DNA of 64,000 bases from Paenibacillus cookii. Lineage in GTDB: Bacteria > Bacillota > Bacilli > Paenibacillales > Paenibacillaceae. Position numbers and translations under genes: made by a program. The DNA lies in the NCBI RefSeq assembly GCF_018333375.1, contig NZ_BORW01000006.1, forward strand, positions 1-64,000, given 5' to 3'. A model generated the notes under the pieces. That model was not told where the DNA came from and made no database searches. It was given only the letters and a program-made list of their open reading frames with translations. Below, in pieces: positions 15,312-25,300 of the stretch (position 1 is its first letter; each line of letters starts with the position of its first letter).

Positions 15312-15902
15312 CTGATCGAACGGTTGCCCAAGAAACAGCGACATCAGCAGTTATTGAAAATCATTGAAGAAAACCCGTTTGTGACGGACCGCGAATTGAC
15401 CCGCGAGCTGAAAGTCAGCATCCAAACGATCCGCCTCGACCGAATGGAGCTCGGCATCCCCGAACTGAGGGAGCGCATGAAGCAGATGGCCGAGCATTCC
15501 TACGACCAGGTGCGTTCGCTTCCGTTGGATGAGGTTGTCGGCGATGTTGTGGATCTGCAGCTGGACAAGAGCGGCATCTCCATATTCGAAATCCGGGAAG
15601 AGCATGTCTTTTCACGGACGCATATTGCCCGCGGACATTACGTCTTCGCCCAGGCGAACTCATTGGCGGTAGCCCTGATCAACGACGAAATCGCGCTGAC
15701 GGCTTCGGCGGACATTCGCTTTTTGCGGCAGGTCCATTTAGGCGAGAAGTGCATCGCCAAAGCTTACGTCAGATCGATGAACGGACACAGGGGAAAAGCC
15801 AAGGTCGAAGTGTTTACCTACGTCGGCGAAGAAATGGTGTTCCAAGGCAATTTCGTCATTTATCGCTCAACAGGGGAAGATCATATTGAAGGAGGAATGT
15901 AG
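15312..15902 (+). CDS. fapR: Transcription factor FapR, regulator of fatty acid synthesis
   Basis: About 196 residues: an N-terminal helix-turn-helix (FVTDRELTRELKVSIQTIRLDRMELGIPELR) and a C-terminal hot-dog domain that senses malonyl-CoA (for instance FAQANSLAVALINDEIALTA). It represses the fatty acid and phospholipid genes when malonyl-CoA is low. Start choice is awkward: AGGAGG (15301-15306) overlaps an in-frame GTG at 15306. The best spaced codon is CTG at 15312, which gives the family start (L/M)IERLPKKQRH; TTG at 15324 would truncate it. A rare CTG start is therefore proposed but not proven. plsX begins two bases after its stop. Confidence 0.93.
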   Translation: MIERLPKKQRHQQLLKIIEENPFVTDRELTRELKVSIQTIRLDRMELGIPELRERMKQMAEHSYDQVRSLPLDEVVGDVVDLQLDKSGISIFEIREEHVFSRTHIARGHYVFAQANSLAVALINDEIALTASADIRFLRQVHLGEKCIAKAYVRSMNGHRGKAKVEVFTYVGEEMVFQGNFVIYRSTGEDHIEGGM

Positions 15903-15903
15903 T

Positions 15904-16914
15904 ATGCGGATCGCCATTGACGCCATGGGAGGCGACAACGCTCCCGAATGCAACGTCGAAGGAGCTTTGGCCGCTGCTGCCGAATGGAAAGATACGGAAA
16001 TCGTATTGGTGGGGGACGAATCGAAAATTCAAGCGCTGCTTCAGAAAAGCGGCGGCCAGCTCCCTTCCAATCTGGGCGTCCGCCATGCGGGCGAAGTGAT
16101 TGGTCCGGAGGATGAGCCGGTCAAGGCGGTTCGGCGCAAAAAGGATGCCTCCATGGTCGTGGCCGGACGCATGCTAAAGGAAAAAGAAGCCGACGCGATG
16201 ATTTCAGCCGGCAACACCGGCGCTCTGATGACGACGGGGCTTCTGATCGTCGGAAGGATGGAAGGCATCGAGCGGCCGGCCCTCGCGCCGATGATCCCGA
16301 CGCTGGACGGAGCCGGCGTCCTGGCGCTGGATTTGGGCGCCAATATGGATGCGAAGCCCGAGCATCTTGCGCAATACGCGCTGATGGGGAGCCTGTACAG
16401 GCAGAAGGTGATGGGCGTCGAACGGCCGCGCGTCGGCCTTCTGAACGTCGGCACCGAACCCGGCAAGGGGAACGAGCTGACGAAGCAGACGTTTCCGCTG
16501 CTGGAGCAGATGCCGATCCATTTCGTCGGCAACGTGGAGGCCCGCGACATCATGATGGGCACCTGCGACGTTCTCGTTTGCGACGGCTTTGCGGGCAACA
16601 TTTTGCTTAAGGCCGTCGAAGGCACGGCGGGAGCGATGTTCAAACTGTTGAAGGAACAGTTCACGGCCAACCTCAAAAGCAAGCTGGGAGCCGCGCTCCT
16701 CATGCCCCAGATGCGCGGGCTGAAGGAAAAGCTGGACTACAAGGAACACGGCGGCGCTCCGCTGCTCGGCCTGAGCGGGTTGATCGTGAAAAGCCACGGC
16801 TCGGCCGACGGAAACGCGATCAAAAATGCGGTCCGCCAAGCCCGGATTGCCATTCAGAACAAGCTGGTAGAAAGCATTTCAAACGAAATTAGCGGGAAGA
16901 GAGTGACGATATGA
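15904..16914 (+). CDS. plsX: Phosphate acyltransferase PlsX
   Basis: 336 residues beginning MRIAIDAMGGDNAP, the PlsX signature. Further conserved segments are SAGNTGALM, LLNVGTEPGKGNEL and CDGFAGNILLKAVEG. PlsX converts acyl-ACP to acyl-phosphate, the donor for PlsY in phosphatidic acid synthesis. GGAGG lies upstream of the ATG at 15904; the open frame further upstream belongs to the end of fapR. It overlaps fabH by four bases (ATGA), showing tight coupling. Confidence 0.96.
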   Translation: MRIAIDAMGGDNAPECNVEGALAAAAEWKDTEIVLVGDESKIQALLQKSGGQLPSNLGVRHAGEVIGPEDEPVKAVRRKKDASMVVAGRMLKEKEADAMISAGNTGALMTTGLLIVGRMEGIERPALAPMIPTLDGAGVLALDLGANMDAKPEHLAQYALMGSLYRQKVMGVERPRVGLLNVGTEPGKGNELTKQTFPLLEQMPIHFVGNVEARDIMMGTCDVLVCDGFAGNILLKAVEGTAGAMFKLLKEQFTANLKSKLGAALLMPQMRGLKEKLDYKEHGGAPLLGLSGLIVKSHGSADGNAIKNAVRQARIAIQNKLVESISNEISGKRVTI

Positions 16915-17900
16915 ATACATTGCGGCCAGTAGGTATCATCGGCACGGGAATGTACGTGCCCGAGAAGATTTTGACAAACGCCGACCTGGAAAAAATGGTG
17001 GACACCAACGACGAATGGATCGTATCCCGCACGGGGATCCGCGAGCGCCATATCGCGGCCGAAGACCAGGCGACGTCCGATCTTTGTTATGAAGCGGCGG
17101 TAAAAGCGCTGGAGTCTGCCGGCATGACGGCGGATCAGCTGGATCTGATCATCGTGGCGACGATCACGCCGGATACGTTCTTCCCGTCCACGGCGTGCAT
17201 TTTGCAGGATAAGCTTGGAGCGAAAAAGGCAGCAGCCTTCGATTTGTCCGCAGCCTGCTCCGGGTTCGTGTACGGGCTGGCGACGGCCAGCAATTTCATC
17301 GGCACGGGCATGTACAACAATGCCCTCGTCATCGGCGCGGACTGCCTCTCCCGGATCACCGACTATACGGATCGCAACACATGCGTCCTGTTCGGCGACG
17401 GGGCGGGCGCCGTCATTCTCGGCGAAGTTCCCGAGGGCCGCGGGTTCCAATCCTTCGACCTGGGCGCCGAAGGAGCCGGAGGCACCTTGCTTAAGCTGGA
17501 AGCGGGCGGTTCCCGGTTGCCGGCATCGGTCGAAACGTTGGAAGGCAAAAAGCATTACATCTACATGAACGGCCGGGAAGTCTTCAAGTTTGCCGTCCGC
17601 GTCATGAACACCGCTACCGAGGACGTGCTGAAAAAAGCGGGCAAAACGAAAGCGGATATCGACCTGTTCGTGCCTCACCAGGCCAACATCCGCATCATCC
17701 AATCCGCGATGGAGCGCTTGGAGCTTTCGGAGGACAAGGTCGTCATTAACGTGGATAAATATGCGAACACGTCGGCGGCGTCGATTCCGCTCGCGCTCGT
17801 CGAAGCGGCGGAGCAGGGCCGGATGAAGGAAGGCGACTGCGTGCTGATGGTCGGTTTCGGGGGCGGCCTCACTTGGGGAGCTTCCGTTCTGGTATGGTAA
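16911..17900 (+). CDS. fabH: Beta-ketoacyl-ACP synthase III
   Basis: 329 residues with the FabH catalytic triad: C116 in SAACSGFVYG, H256 in VPHQANIRI, and N286 in YANTSAASIP. It condenses acetyl-CoA or branched acyl-CoA with malonyl-ACP to start each fatty acid; in Bacillales this enzyme prefers branched starters. The ATG overlaps the plsX stop. In B. subtilis the main fabH lies elsewhere, whereas here it sits between plsX and fabD. Confidence 0.96.
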   Translation: MNTLRPVGIIGTGMYVPEKILTNADLEKMVDTNDEWIVSRTGIRERHIAAEDQATSDLCYEAAVKALESAGMTADQLDLIIVATITPDTFFPSTACILQDKLGAKKAAAFDLSAACSGFVYGLATASNFIGTGMYNNALVIGADCLSRITDYTDRNTCVLFGDGAGAVILGEVPEGRGFQSFDLGAEGAGGTLLKLEAGGSRLPASVETLEGKKHYIYMNGREVFKFAVRVMNTATEDVLKKAGKTKADIDLFVPHQANIRIIQSAMERLELSEDKVVINVDKYANTSAASIPLALVEAAEQGRMKEGDCVLMVGFGGGLTWGASVLVW

Positions 17901-18045
17901 TCACCCTTATAACAATTTAGGGGACGCCGGATGATCCCGCGACCCCGTTTCATTACGTAGGCCGAAGCTGCCGCCGACCGTTGCTTTAAGGGAAAACACG
18001 GCCGGCGCCCGCAAGGCAACACAAGTTAGTGGGAGGAGCCGAAAG

Positions 18046-18969
18046 ATGGGGAAAACGGCATTTATATTTCCTGGACAAGGAGCCCAGTCCGTCGGAATGG
18101 GCAAAGACTTTTACGAGGCGCATGCCGCCTCGCGCGAAATTATCGACAGCGCGGACCGCGCGCTGGGATTTCCGCTTTCGAAGCTCATGTTCGAAGGCCC
18201 GGACGGCGAATTGAAGAAGACGTTTAATACGCAGCCGGCTTTGCTGACGGCAAGCATCGCCGCGTTAACGGCGCTCCGCGAGAAAGGAATCGAGCCCGAT
18301 TACGTCGCCGGCCACAGTTTGGGCGAATACAGCGCGCTTGTCGCTGCCGGAGTTCTTGTCTTCCAAGATGCGGTGAAAATCGTGCGTGCCCGCGGCGAAT
18401 TCATGGAGGCGGCCGTTCCCGGCGGACAAGGAGCCATGGCGGCCGTGCTCGGCGCGGACCGTTCGGCTCTGGAGCAGCTGTGCCGCAGCGTCACGGAGGA
18501 AGGCCATCTGGTGGAAATGGCCAACATCAACTGCCCGGGACAAATCGTCGTTTCCGGCACAAAAGAAGGCGTTGCCGCAGTTGGGGAACGCGTGAAGGAA
18601 GCCGGGGGCAAACGGGCGATCCCGCTCGAAGTCAGCGGACCGTTCCATTCCTCCTTGATGAAGGAAGCGGCGCAGAAGTTGGCGGCGAAGCTTGAGGAGG
18701 CCGCGTTCAGCGAACCCGCCGTTCCGGTCGTTGCCAACGTAACGGCCCGTCCGGCCGAAAATGCGGACCGGATCCGGGAGCTTCTCGTCGAGCAGGTGTA
18801 TTCTCCCGTCCTTTGGGAAGATACGGTGGCTTACCTGATCGCCGAAGGCGTCGACACGTTCGTCGAGATCGGACCGGGCAACGTGCTGACGGGGCTCGTC
18901 AAAAAAATGGACAAGACCGTGAAGCTGATCAACATCAATACGCTTGAAAGTCTATCCGCAAGCTTCTAA
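18046..18969 (+). CDS. fabD: Malonyl-CoA:ACP transacylase
   Basis: 307 residues with FPGQGAQSVGMG at the N-terminus, the active serine S91 in GHSLGEYSALVA, and a catalytic histidine H201 in SGPFHSSLM. It loads malonyl groups on acyl carrier protein. GGGAGGAG precedes the ATG. The 145-base gap after fabH has no terminator-like hairpin, so read-through from the FapR-controlled promoter is expected. Confidence 0.96.
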   Translation: MGKTAFIFPGQGAQSVGMGKDFYEAHAASREIIDSADRALGFPLSKLMFEGPDGELKKTFNTQPALLTASIAALTALREKGIEPDYVAGHSLGEYSALVAAGVLVFQDAVKIVRARGEFMEAAVPGGQGAMAAVLGADRSALEQLCRSVTEEGHLVEMANINCPGQIVVSGTKEGVAAVGERVKEAGGKRAIPLEVSGPFHSSLMKEAAQKLAAKLEEAAFSEPAVPVVANVTARPAENADRIRELLVEQVYSPVLWEDTVAYLIAEGVDTFVEIGPGNVLTGLVKKMDKTVKLININTLESLSASF

Positions 18970-19020
18970 AAATACGGGATGAAAGAAATGCCCGTATACT
19001 AAGAAGAAAGGAGAATTCGC

Positions 19021-19770
19021 ATGTCCAAACCATTGCAGGGACAAGCCGCGCTCGTTACCGGCGCATCCCGCGGGATCGGCCGCAGCATCGCGCTTGCGCT
19101 TGCCGAAGCCGGAGCGAACGTTGCCGTCAACTATTCGGGCAGCGAAGCCGCCGCGCAGGCTGTCGTCGATGAGATCAAGCAGCTGGGCGTCGAGGCGTTC
19201 GCCGTTCAGGCCAACGTCGGGCAATCGGACCAGGCCGAGAACCTTATCAAAGAGGTAACGAACGTATTCGGCCGGATCGACATCCTGGTAAACAATGCGG
19301 GAATTACGAGAGACAACCTGATCATGCGCATGAAAGAGGAAGAATTCGACCAAGTGATCGAAACCAACCTCAAAGGCGTGTTCAACTGCCTCAAATCCGC
19401 CAGCCGTCCGATGATGAAACAGCGCTACGGCCGGATCATCAACATCTCTTCGGTTGTCGGCGTGCTCGGCAACGCGGGGCAGGCTAACTACGTGGCGGCG
19501 AAAGCCGGCGTCATCGGCCTGACCAAATCATCGGCGCGGGAGCTCGCTTCGCGCGGCATTACGGTGAACTGCGTGGCTCCGGGATTTATCGATACCGATA
19601 TGACCCGCGAGCTTTCGGATGAACTGAGAGACAAAATGATTCGGGATATTCCGCTCGCCCGTCTCGGCCGGCCGGAGGAAATTGCCAAGGTCGTGGTTTT
19701 CCTGGCCTCCGAAGGGGCATCCTATATGACAGGACAAACTCTTCATGTAGACGGCGGCATGTATATGTAA
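19021..19770 (+). CDS. fabG: 3-oxoacyl-ACP reductase
   Basis: 249 residues, a short-chain dehydrogenase: nucleotide-binding motif TGASRGIG (13-20), NNAG, catalytic S144, Y157 and K161 (YVAAK), and the C-terminal [14 protein letters not shown] characteristic of FabG. It reduces 3-oxoacyl-ACP with NADPH. It lies 51 bases after fabD, with GAAAGGAG as the ribosome binding site. Confidence 0.96.
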   Translation: MSKPLQGQAALVTGASRGIGRSIALALAEAGANVAVNYSGSEAAAQAVVDEIKQLGVEAFAVQANVGQSDQAENLIKEVTNVFGRIDILVNNAGITRDNLIMRMKEEEFDQVIETNLKGVFNCLKSASRPMMKQRYGRIINISSVVGVLGNAGQANYVAAKAGVIGLTKSSARELASRGITVNCVAPGFIDTDMTRELSDELRDKMIRDIPLARLGRPEEIAKVVVFLASEGASYMTGQTLHVDGGMYM

Positions 19771-19820
19771 CGCCCGCAAAACAGGCTAAACGGCCAAAAA
19801 GAGAACCGTTTTCATAGCCT

Positions 19821-19850
19821 CTGGCATTTTGAAAACTTTTCTCGTATAAT
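19821..19850 (+). promoter_or_regulatory. Internal promoter before acpP
   Basis: CTGGCA (19821-19826), an 18-base spacer and a consensus TATAAT (19845-19850), 21 bases before the acpP start. A small hairpin (AAACGG/CCGTTT, about 19792-19813) precedes it. A separate promoter would let the very abundant carrier protein be made above the rest of the operon. Confidence 0.6.
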
Positions 19851-19871
19851 ACCAAGGAGGAGGTGAACCGG

Positions 19872-20105
19872 ATGTCCGATGTATTGGAGCGTGTAAAGCG
19901 CATCGTCGTGGATCGTTTGGGTGCTGACGAAGCTGAAGTAACACTGGAAGCATCTTTTAAAGATGATCTTGGTGCTGATTCTCTCGACGTTGTTGAACTC
20001 GTCATGGAATTGGAAGACGAATTCGATCTGGAAATCTCTGATGAAGACGCAGAGAAAATTACGACCGTAGGTGAAGTTGTAAATTACATACAATCTCATA
20101 CCTAA
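19872..20105 (+). CDS. acpP: Acyl carrier protein
   Basis: 77 residues, acidic, with the phosphopantetheine attachment motif [13 protein letters not shown] (S37). It carries acyl chains in fatty acid and phospholipid synthesis, working with the FabD, FabG, FabH, FabF and PlsX proteins encoded around it. GGAGGAGGTG lies upstream of the ATG at 19872; the GTG nine bases earlier overlaps that site. Confidence 0.97.
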   Translation: MSDVLERVKRIVVDRLGADEAEVTLEASFKDDLGADSLDVVELVMELEDEFDLEISDEDAEKITTVGEVVNYIQSHT

Positions 20106-20115
20106 GTCATTTGAT

Positions 20116-20145
20116 AAGTCCCGTACTGCTATACAGGCGGGACTT
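20116..20145 (+). terminator. Hairpin after acpP
   Basis: AAGTCCCG pairs with CGGGACTT around a 14-base loop. The following CTCCTCATTTT is only moderately T-rich, so termination is probably partial and fabF may still be reached. Confidence 0.45.
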
Positions 20146-20238
20146 CTCCTCATTTTGAAAGTGAAATGCGAATGGACATGAATATTTGCACCGGACGGGC
20201 TTCTATCGTTCGTGCAATCGATATAGAGGTGAACGTAC

Positions 20239-21477
20239 TTGAAGCATAGAGTGGTTATAACCGGGATGGGCGTTGTGACGGCACTCGGCCATGACCTGGA
20301 CACGTTTTGGAATAACTTGATGGCGGGCAAATCGGGGGTTTCGCGGATCGAATCTTTCGACGTCAGCGAATATCCTACGCAAATTGCGGCTTCGGTCAAG
20401 GATTTTAATCCCGAAAACTTCATGGATAAGAAGGAAGCCCGCAAAATGGACCGCTTCGTCCAGTTTGCGGTAGCGGCCGGAAAATCGGCGCTTCAGCACA
20501 GCGGGCTGGACATCGCGAAGGATGCGGATGCGAATCGCGTCGGCGTGTCCATCGGGTCCGGCATCGGCGGTCTCGGAACTTGGGAAGACCAGCACAACAT
20601 TTTGCTCGAAAAGGGGCCGAAACGCGTTAGCCCGTTTTTCATCCCGATGATGATCGCCAACATGGCTTCCGGCCAATTGTCCATCATGCTCGGGGCGAAG
20701 GGGCCGAATACGACGCCGGTCACGGCTTGCGCCACCGGTTCGCATGCCATCGGCGATTCGTTTAAGCTCATCCAGCGCGGCGACGCGGACGTCATGATCT
20801 GCGGCGGTGCCGAAGCGACGATCCGTCCGACGGGGATGGCCGGATTTTGCGCGATGCGCGCGATGTCCACTCGCAATGACGAGCCGGAAAAAGCGAGCCG
20901 TCCGTTTGACACGGGCCGCGACGGGTTCGTCATGGGCGAGGGGGCCGGCATTCTGGTTCTGGAATCGCTTGAGCATGCCCAAAAACGCGGCGCGCGCATT
21001 ATCGCCGAGGTCGTCGGCTACGGCCTGAGCGGCGATGCTTACCACATTACCGAGCCGGATCCGGACGGGCCTGCACGCTGCATGACGATGGCGCTGCGCG
21101 ACGCCGGGCTTGACCCCCAGGCGGTCGACTACATTAACGCCCACGGGACCTCGACGCCTGTCGGCGACCGTTCCGAAACGATCGCGATCAAAAAGGCGCT
21201 TGGCGACCATGCTGCCAAGGTAGCGGTCAGCTCGACGAAATCGATGACCGGCCATCTGCTGGGCGCGGCCGGCGGCGTCGAAGCGGTCATTTGCGGATTG
21301 TCGCTCGAACATCAAAAAATCGCGCCGACGATCAATTTGGAAAATCAGGATCCGGAATGCGATCTGGATTATGTTCCGAATCATGCCCGCGACGCGAAGC
21401 TGGACGTCGTCATGTCCAACTCTTTTGGTTTTGGCGGCCATAACGCCACCATCATTCTTAAAAAATTCGATGAGTAA
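20239..21477 (+). CDS. fabF: Beta-ketoacyl-ACP synthase II
   Basis: 412 residues with the active cysteine C164 in TACATGSHA and two histidine motifs (INAHGTSTP and [11 protein letters not shown]) of elongating condensing enzymes. It extends acyl-ACP by two carbons per cycle. The start is a TTG at 20239 preceded by GAGGTGA. In B. subtilis fabF is paired with fabH elsewhere; here it follows acpP and precedes rnc by nine bases. Confidence 0.96.
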   Translation: MKHRVVITGMGVVTALGHDLDTFWNNLMAGKSGVSRIESFDVSEYPTQIAASVKDFNPENFMDKKEARKMDRFVQFAVAAGKSALQHSGLDIAKDADANRVGVSIGSGIGGLGTWEDQHNILLEKGPKRVSPFFIPMMIANMASGQLSIMLGAKGPNTTPVTACATGSHAIGDSFKLIQRGDADVMICGGAEATIRPTGMAGFCAMRAMSTRNDEPEKASRPFDTGRDGFVMGEGAGILVLESLEHAQKRGARIIAEVVGYGLSGDAYHITEPDPDGPARCMTMALRDAGLDPQAVDYINAHGTSTPVGDRSETIAIKKALGDHAAKVAVSSTKSMTGHLLGAAGGVEAVICGLSLEHQKIAPTINLENQDPECDLDYVPNHARDAKLDVVMSNSFGFGGHNATIILKKFDE

Positions 21478-21486
21478 GGGGACGAT

Positions 21487-22200
21487 TTGTTGAGTGGAGA
21501 TCTGAAGCAGTTACAGCAGAAACTTCAAATCCAATTTCACAATCGGCTGCTGCTGAAACAGGCCTTTACCCACGCTTCTTATGTCAACGAACACCGCTTC
21601 AGCCAGCAGCAGGATAACGAACGCCTTGAATTTCTGGGCGATGCCGTGCTGGAGCTGACGGTATCCGAATATCTGTACCGGCTTTTTCCGAACCGTCCCG
21701 AAGGTGAGCTGACAAAGCTGCGCGCGGCCATCGTCTGCGAGCCGTCGCTCGTGAAGTTTGCGGAAAGTTTGGAATTCGGGCAGTACGTGCTGCTCGGAAA
21801 AGGGGAAGAGCTGACCGGCGGGCGCACCCGCCCGGCTTTGCTCGCGGACGTTTTCGAATCGTTTGTCGGCGCCCTTTATCTCGATCAGGGCCTGGAAGCG
21901 GCCCGTTCGTTTTTGCAGACCTACGTTTTTCCCCAAGTCGAATCCGGGGGCAATCTCCATATGAGCGATTTCAAGACGGAGCTGCAGGAATTGACGCAGC
22001 ATCATAATATGGGCGCTTTGGAATACCGGATCGTCGAAGAACGGGGTCCGGCGCATGAACGTGAGTTTGTCTCCGAGGTATATATGGGAAATGAGCGCGT
22101 AGGAAGAGGAACGGGCCGCTCCAAGAAAGAAGCCGAGCAGCAGGCTGCGGCAGTCGCCCTGAAGCAGCTGAAGCTCGCGGGAACGGACGGCTCCCTGTAA
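21487..22200 (+). CDS. rnc: Ribonuclease III
   Basis: 237 residues. The N-terminal endonuclease domain has the signature [13 protein letters not shown] with metal-binding acidic residues, and [15 protein letters not shown]. The C-terminal double-stranded RNA-binding domain ends [19 protein letters not shown]. It cleaves double-stranded RNA in rRNA maturation and mRNA decay. Start is TTG at 21487 or the adjacent TTG at 21490. The order acpP-(fabF)-rnc-smc-ftsY is conserved in Firmicutes. Confidence 0.96.
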   Translation: MLSGDLKQLQQKLQIQFHNRLLLKQAFTHASYVNEHRFSQQQDNERLEFLGDAVLELTVSEYLYRLFPNRPEGELTKLRAAIVCEPSLVKFAESLEFGQYVLLGKGEELTGGRTRPALLADVFESFVGALYLDQGLEAARSFLQTYVFPQVESGGNLHMSDFKTELQELTQHHNMGALEYRIVEERGPAHEREFVSEVYMGNERVGRGTGRSKKEAEQQAAAVALKQLKLAGTDGSL

Positions 22201-22216
22201 GTATTCAAGGACAAAC

Positions 22217-22279
22217 AAAGAGCAAAGAGCAGTCGCACATGATGAACGGCAGTAGCCTTCAGACTGCTTTTTGCTCTTT
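22217..22279 (+). terminator. Hairpin between rnc and smc
   Basis: AAAGAGCAAA-GAGCAGTC (22217-22234) pairs with GACTGC-TTTTTGCTCTTT (22262-22279) around a 27-base loop, followed by CTTC. It is a long stem in the right place to end the fab-rnc transcript. Confidence 0.5.
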
Positions 22280-22356
22280 CTTCGTTGAAGGCCGGCCGAG
22301 CTCCCAATGAGGCGCGGGGTTATGGTATTATAAGGTTTAGAGGTGATTTGGATTAT

Positions 22357-25300
22357 ATGTTTTTGAAGCGGATTGAATTAGCGGGTTTTAAATCGTTTGC
22401 CGACAAAACCGAAATGGAATTTGTCCGCGGCATCACGGCGGTCGTAGGTCCGAACGGCAGCGGCAAAAGCAATATTTCCGACGGCATCCGCTGGGTTCTT
22501 GGAGAACAAAGCGCCAAATCGCTGCGCGGAGGCAAAATGGAGGACATTATCTTTGCGGGGAGCGACGCGCGTAAGGCGGTCAATTTCGGCGAAGTGTCGC
22601 TGACCCTCGATAATGAGGACCATGCCCTGCCTCTTGATTTTAACGAGGTAACGGTGACGCGCCGGGTACACCGGAGCGGAGACAGCGAATATTTTATCAA
22701 CAGGCAATCGTGCCGGCTGAAGGACATCACGGAGTTGTTCATGGATACCGGCATCGGCAAAGAAGCGTACTCCATTATCGGACAAGGCCGGATCGAAGAG
22801 ATCTTGAGCACAAGGTCCGAGGACCGCAGAGGGATTTTCGAAGAGGCTTCCGGTATCGTCAAATATAAATCGCGAAAAAAGGATGCGGTCCGCAAGCTCG
22901 ATGAAACCGAGCAGAACCTGCTCCGCATTCACGACTTGGTTACGGAACTAGAAGACCAGATCGGGCCGCTCAAGGAACAGTCCGAAAAGGCCATCCACTA
23001 TAAACAGCTGCGCGAGCAGCTCAAAACGAAGGAAATTTCGCTGTACGTGCACCAAATCGAACAGATCCACGCCGCCTGGAGCGAAGCCAACGCGAAGCTG
23101 AAGGTGCTGCAGGAGGAGCAGCTTCAGCTGTCCACGGTCGTGTCCGCGCATGATGCCAAGCTGGAAAGCGACCGGGCGGCGCTGCGCAAGCTGGAGTCGG
23201 AAGTCGAAACGCTGCAAGGCGAGCTTCTGCAGTACAGCGAGGCCTACGAGAAAAGCGAAGGTTATGCGGAAGTGCTGCGGGAGCGCAAGCGGAACCTGGA
23301 AGCGAACCGGGAGCAGCTTTTGAATACGCTGAGCAGCGGAGATGAGCGTTTCGAGGACCGCAAGGCGGAAATCGAACTGCTGAAAACGAAGCTGGAAGCG
23401 TCGCAGGACGAATTGAAGCAACTGCGCGAGCAGCTTTCGAACGAGGAGTCAAAGCTGGCCGGCTTGACCGGGGGAATCAGCCAGCAGCAAGAGGAGAGCC
23501 TGAAAGGCAACTTGCTCGAGCTGATGAACCAAATGGCTCAGGCGCGCAACGAAATCCGTTATGCGGACCAGCAGCAGGAAGCTTTGGCCCGCCGCATGAG
23601 CCGCGCCGACGAGGAAACGGGCAAATGGGAAGGCAAAAAGGAAGAACTGATGGGCCGCAAGCAGCAGCTCGACCAAGCGATCGAAAAAATCGGGCAAGAG
23701 ATTCGGGATCTTCGCGGCAGTTACATTACCGAAAGCGAACGGTACCAATCGCTTCAGCGTCTGCTGGATGAAAGCCAAAGCATGCTGCGGAAGTGGGAGC
23801 AGAAGCGCGAAGCGCAAATTTCGCGCCGGGATACGATGAAGGAAATGGCCGATGATTTTGACGGCTTTATGTTGGGCGTCAAGGAAGTGCTGAAGGCTGC
23901 GCGCAAATCGGTGCTGCATGGCGTACACGGGGCCGTCGCCGACCTCATCCGCGTACCGGAACGGCTGGAGCTTGCGGTTGAAACGGCGCTGGGCGCGTCG
24001 CTGCAGCATGTGGTCATGGATAACGAGGCGGTGTCCCGCCAAGCGATCGCATTCCTGAAGCAGCGGCAGCTCGGACGGGCGACGTTCCTGCCGCTCGACG
24101 TCATCCGCGCGCGGAACATTTCCTCCGGCGACCGGTCCATGGTCGAAGGCGTGGAGGGATTTGTCGGCATTGCGGCGGATCTGATCCGATACGAGGACAG
24201 ATATGCCCCGATCGTCGGCAGCCTGCTCGGCAATGTCATTCTGGCGGAAAGCCTGGAAGTAGCCAACAAAATCGCCGCCCGCTGCCAATACCGCTATCGG
24301 GTCGTAACGCTGGAAGGCGACGTCGTGAACGCCGGCGGTTCGATGACGGGCGGCAGCCAGCACAAGAAAAACAACAACTTGCTCGGCCGCAAACGCCAGC
24401 TCGAACAGCTGGACCAGGAAATATTGGATACGGAAAATCAGCTGCGCAAGCTGACCCAAAGCATCCAGGACGTGAAAAACCAGCTGGCCGAAACGCAGGA
24501 GAAGCTGGATAAGCTTCGCCAAACCGGCGACGAAAAGCGGATCGAAGAGCAGAACCTCTCCGGCGACCTGAAGCAGTTGGAGCATGAGCTTCGGCATGTG
24601 CTGGAGCAGGTGCAGCTGGCCGGCCAGGAACGAACCGGCTTCAATGAAGAAAACGAACAGCTGCAGAAAGCGCGCGATGAAGCCGTCAAAAAGCTCGCGC
24701 AGCTGGAGGAGGAAGAAAAGGCGACGCATCAGGCGATCCAGGCTGCCGAATTTGCCCGCAAAGCCAGCGAATCGGCCAAGGAGGAGCTCCAGACCCAGCT
24801 GACCCAGCTCAAAGTCCGGGAAGGCAAGCTGGACCAGGAATGTTTCTCGCTTGAGGAACAGCTCCGCCGGATGCAAAACGAATTCAACTCCCACGATAAG
24901 GAGCTGCGCCAATCGAAGACGCTGCTGGCATCGATCGAGGCGGATCTCGAAAACAATGCCAAGGAATCGATCCAGCAAATCGAGGACCTGAACCGCTACA
25001 AGCTGAAGAAGGAGCAGGCATCCGAGCAGCTTGATTTCAAGCGTGCGGCCCGGATGCAGCTTTCGAAAAAGCTGGAACAGGACGAAAGCGAAACGAAGGA
25101 GCAGCGGACGCGCCTGAAGGCGGTGGAAGACCAGCTGCGGCAAACGGAAATCGGCGTGAACCGGCTTGACGTCGAATTGGAGAATATCCTCAAAAAGCTG
25201 AGCGAGGACTATGAGCTTAGCTATGAGCTGGCCAAAGCGAGATATCCGGTTCCGGAAGACGTGCCTGCCGTGAAGGCCGAGGTCCGCGAATTGAAGCGCG

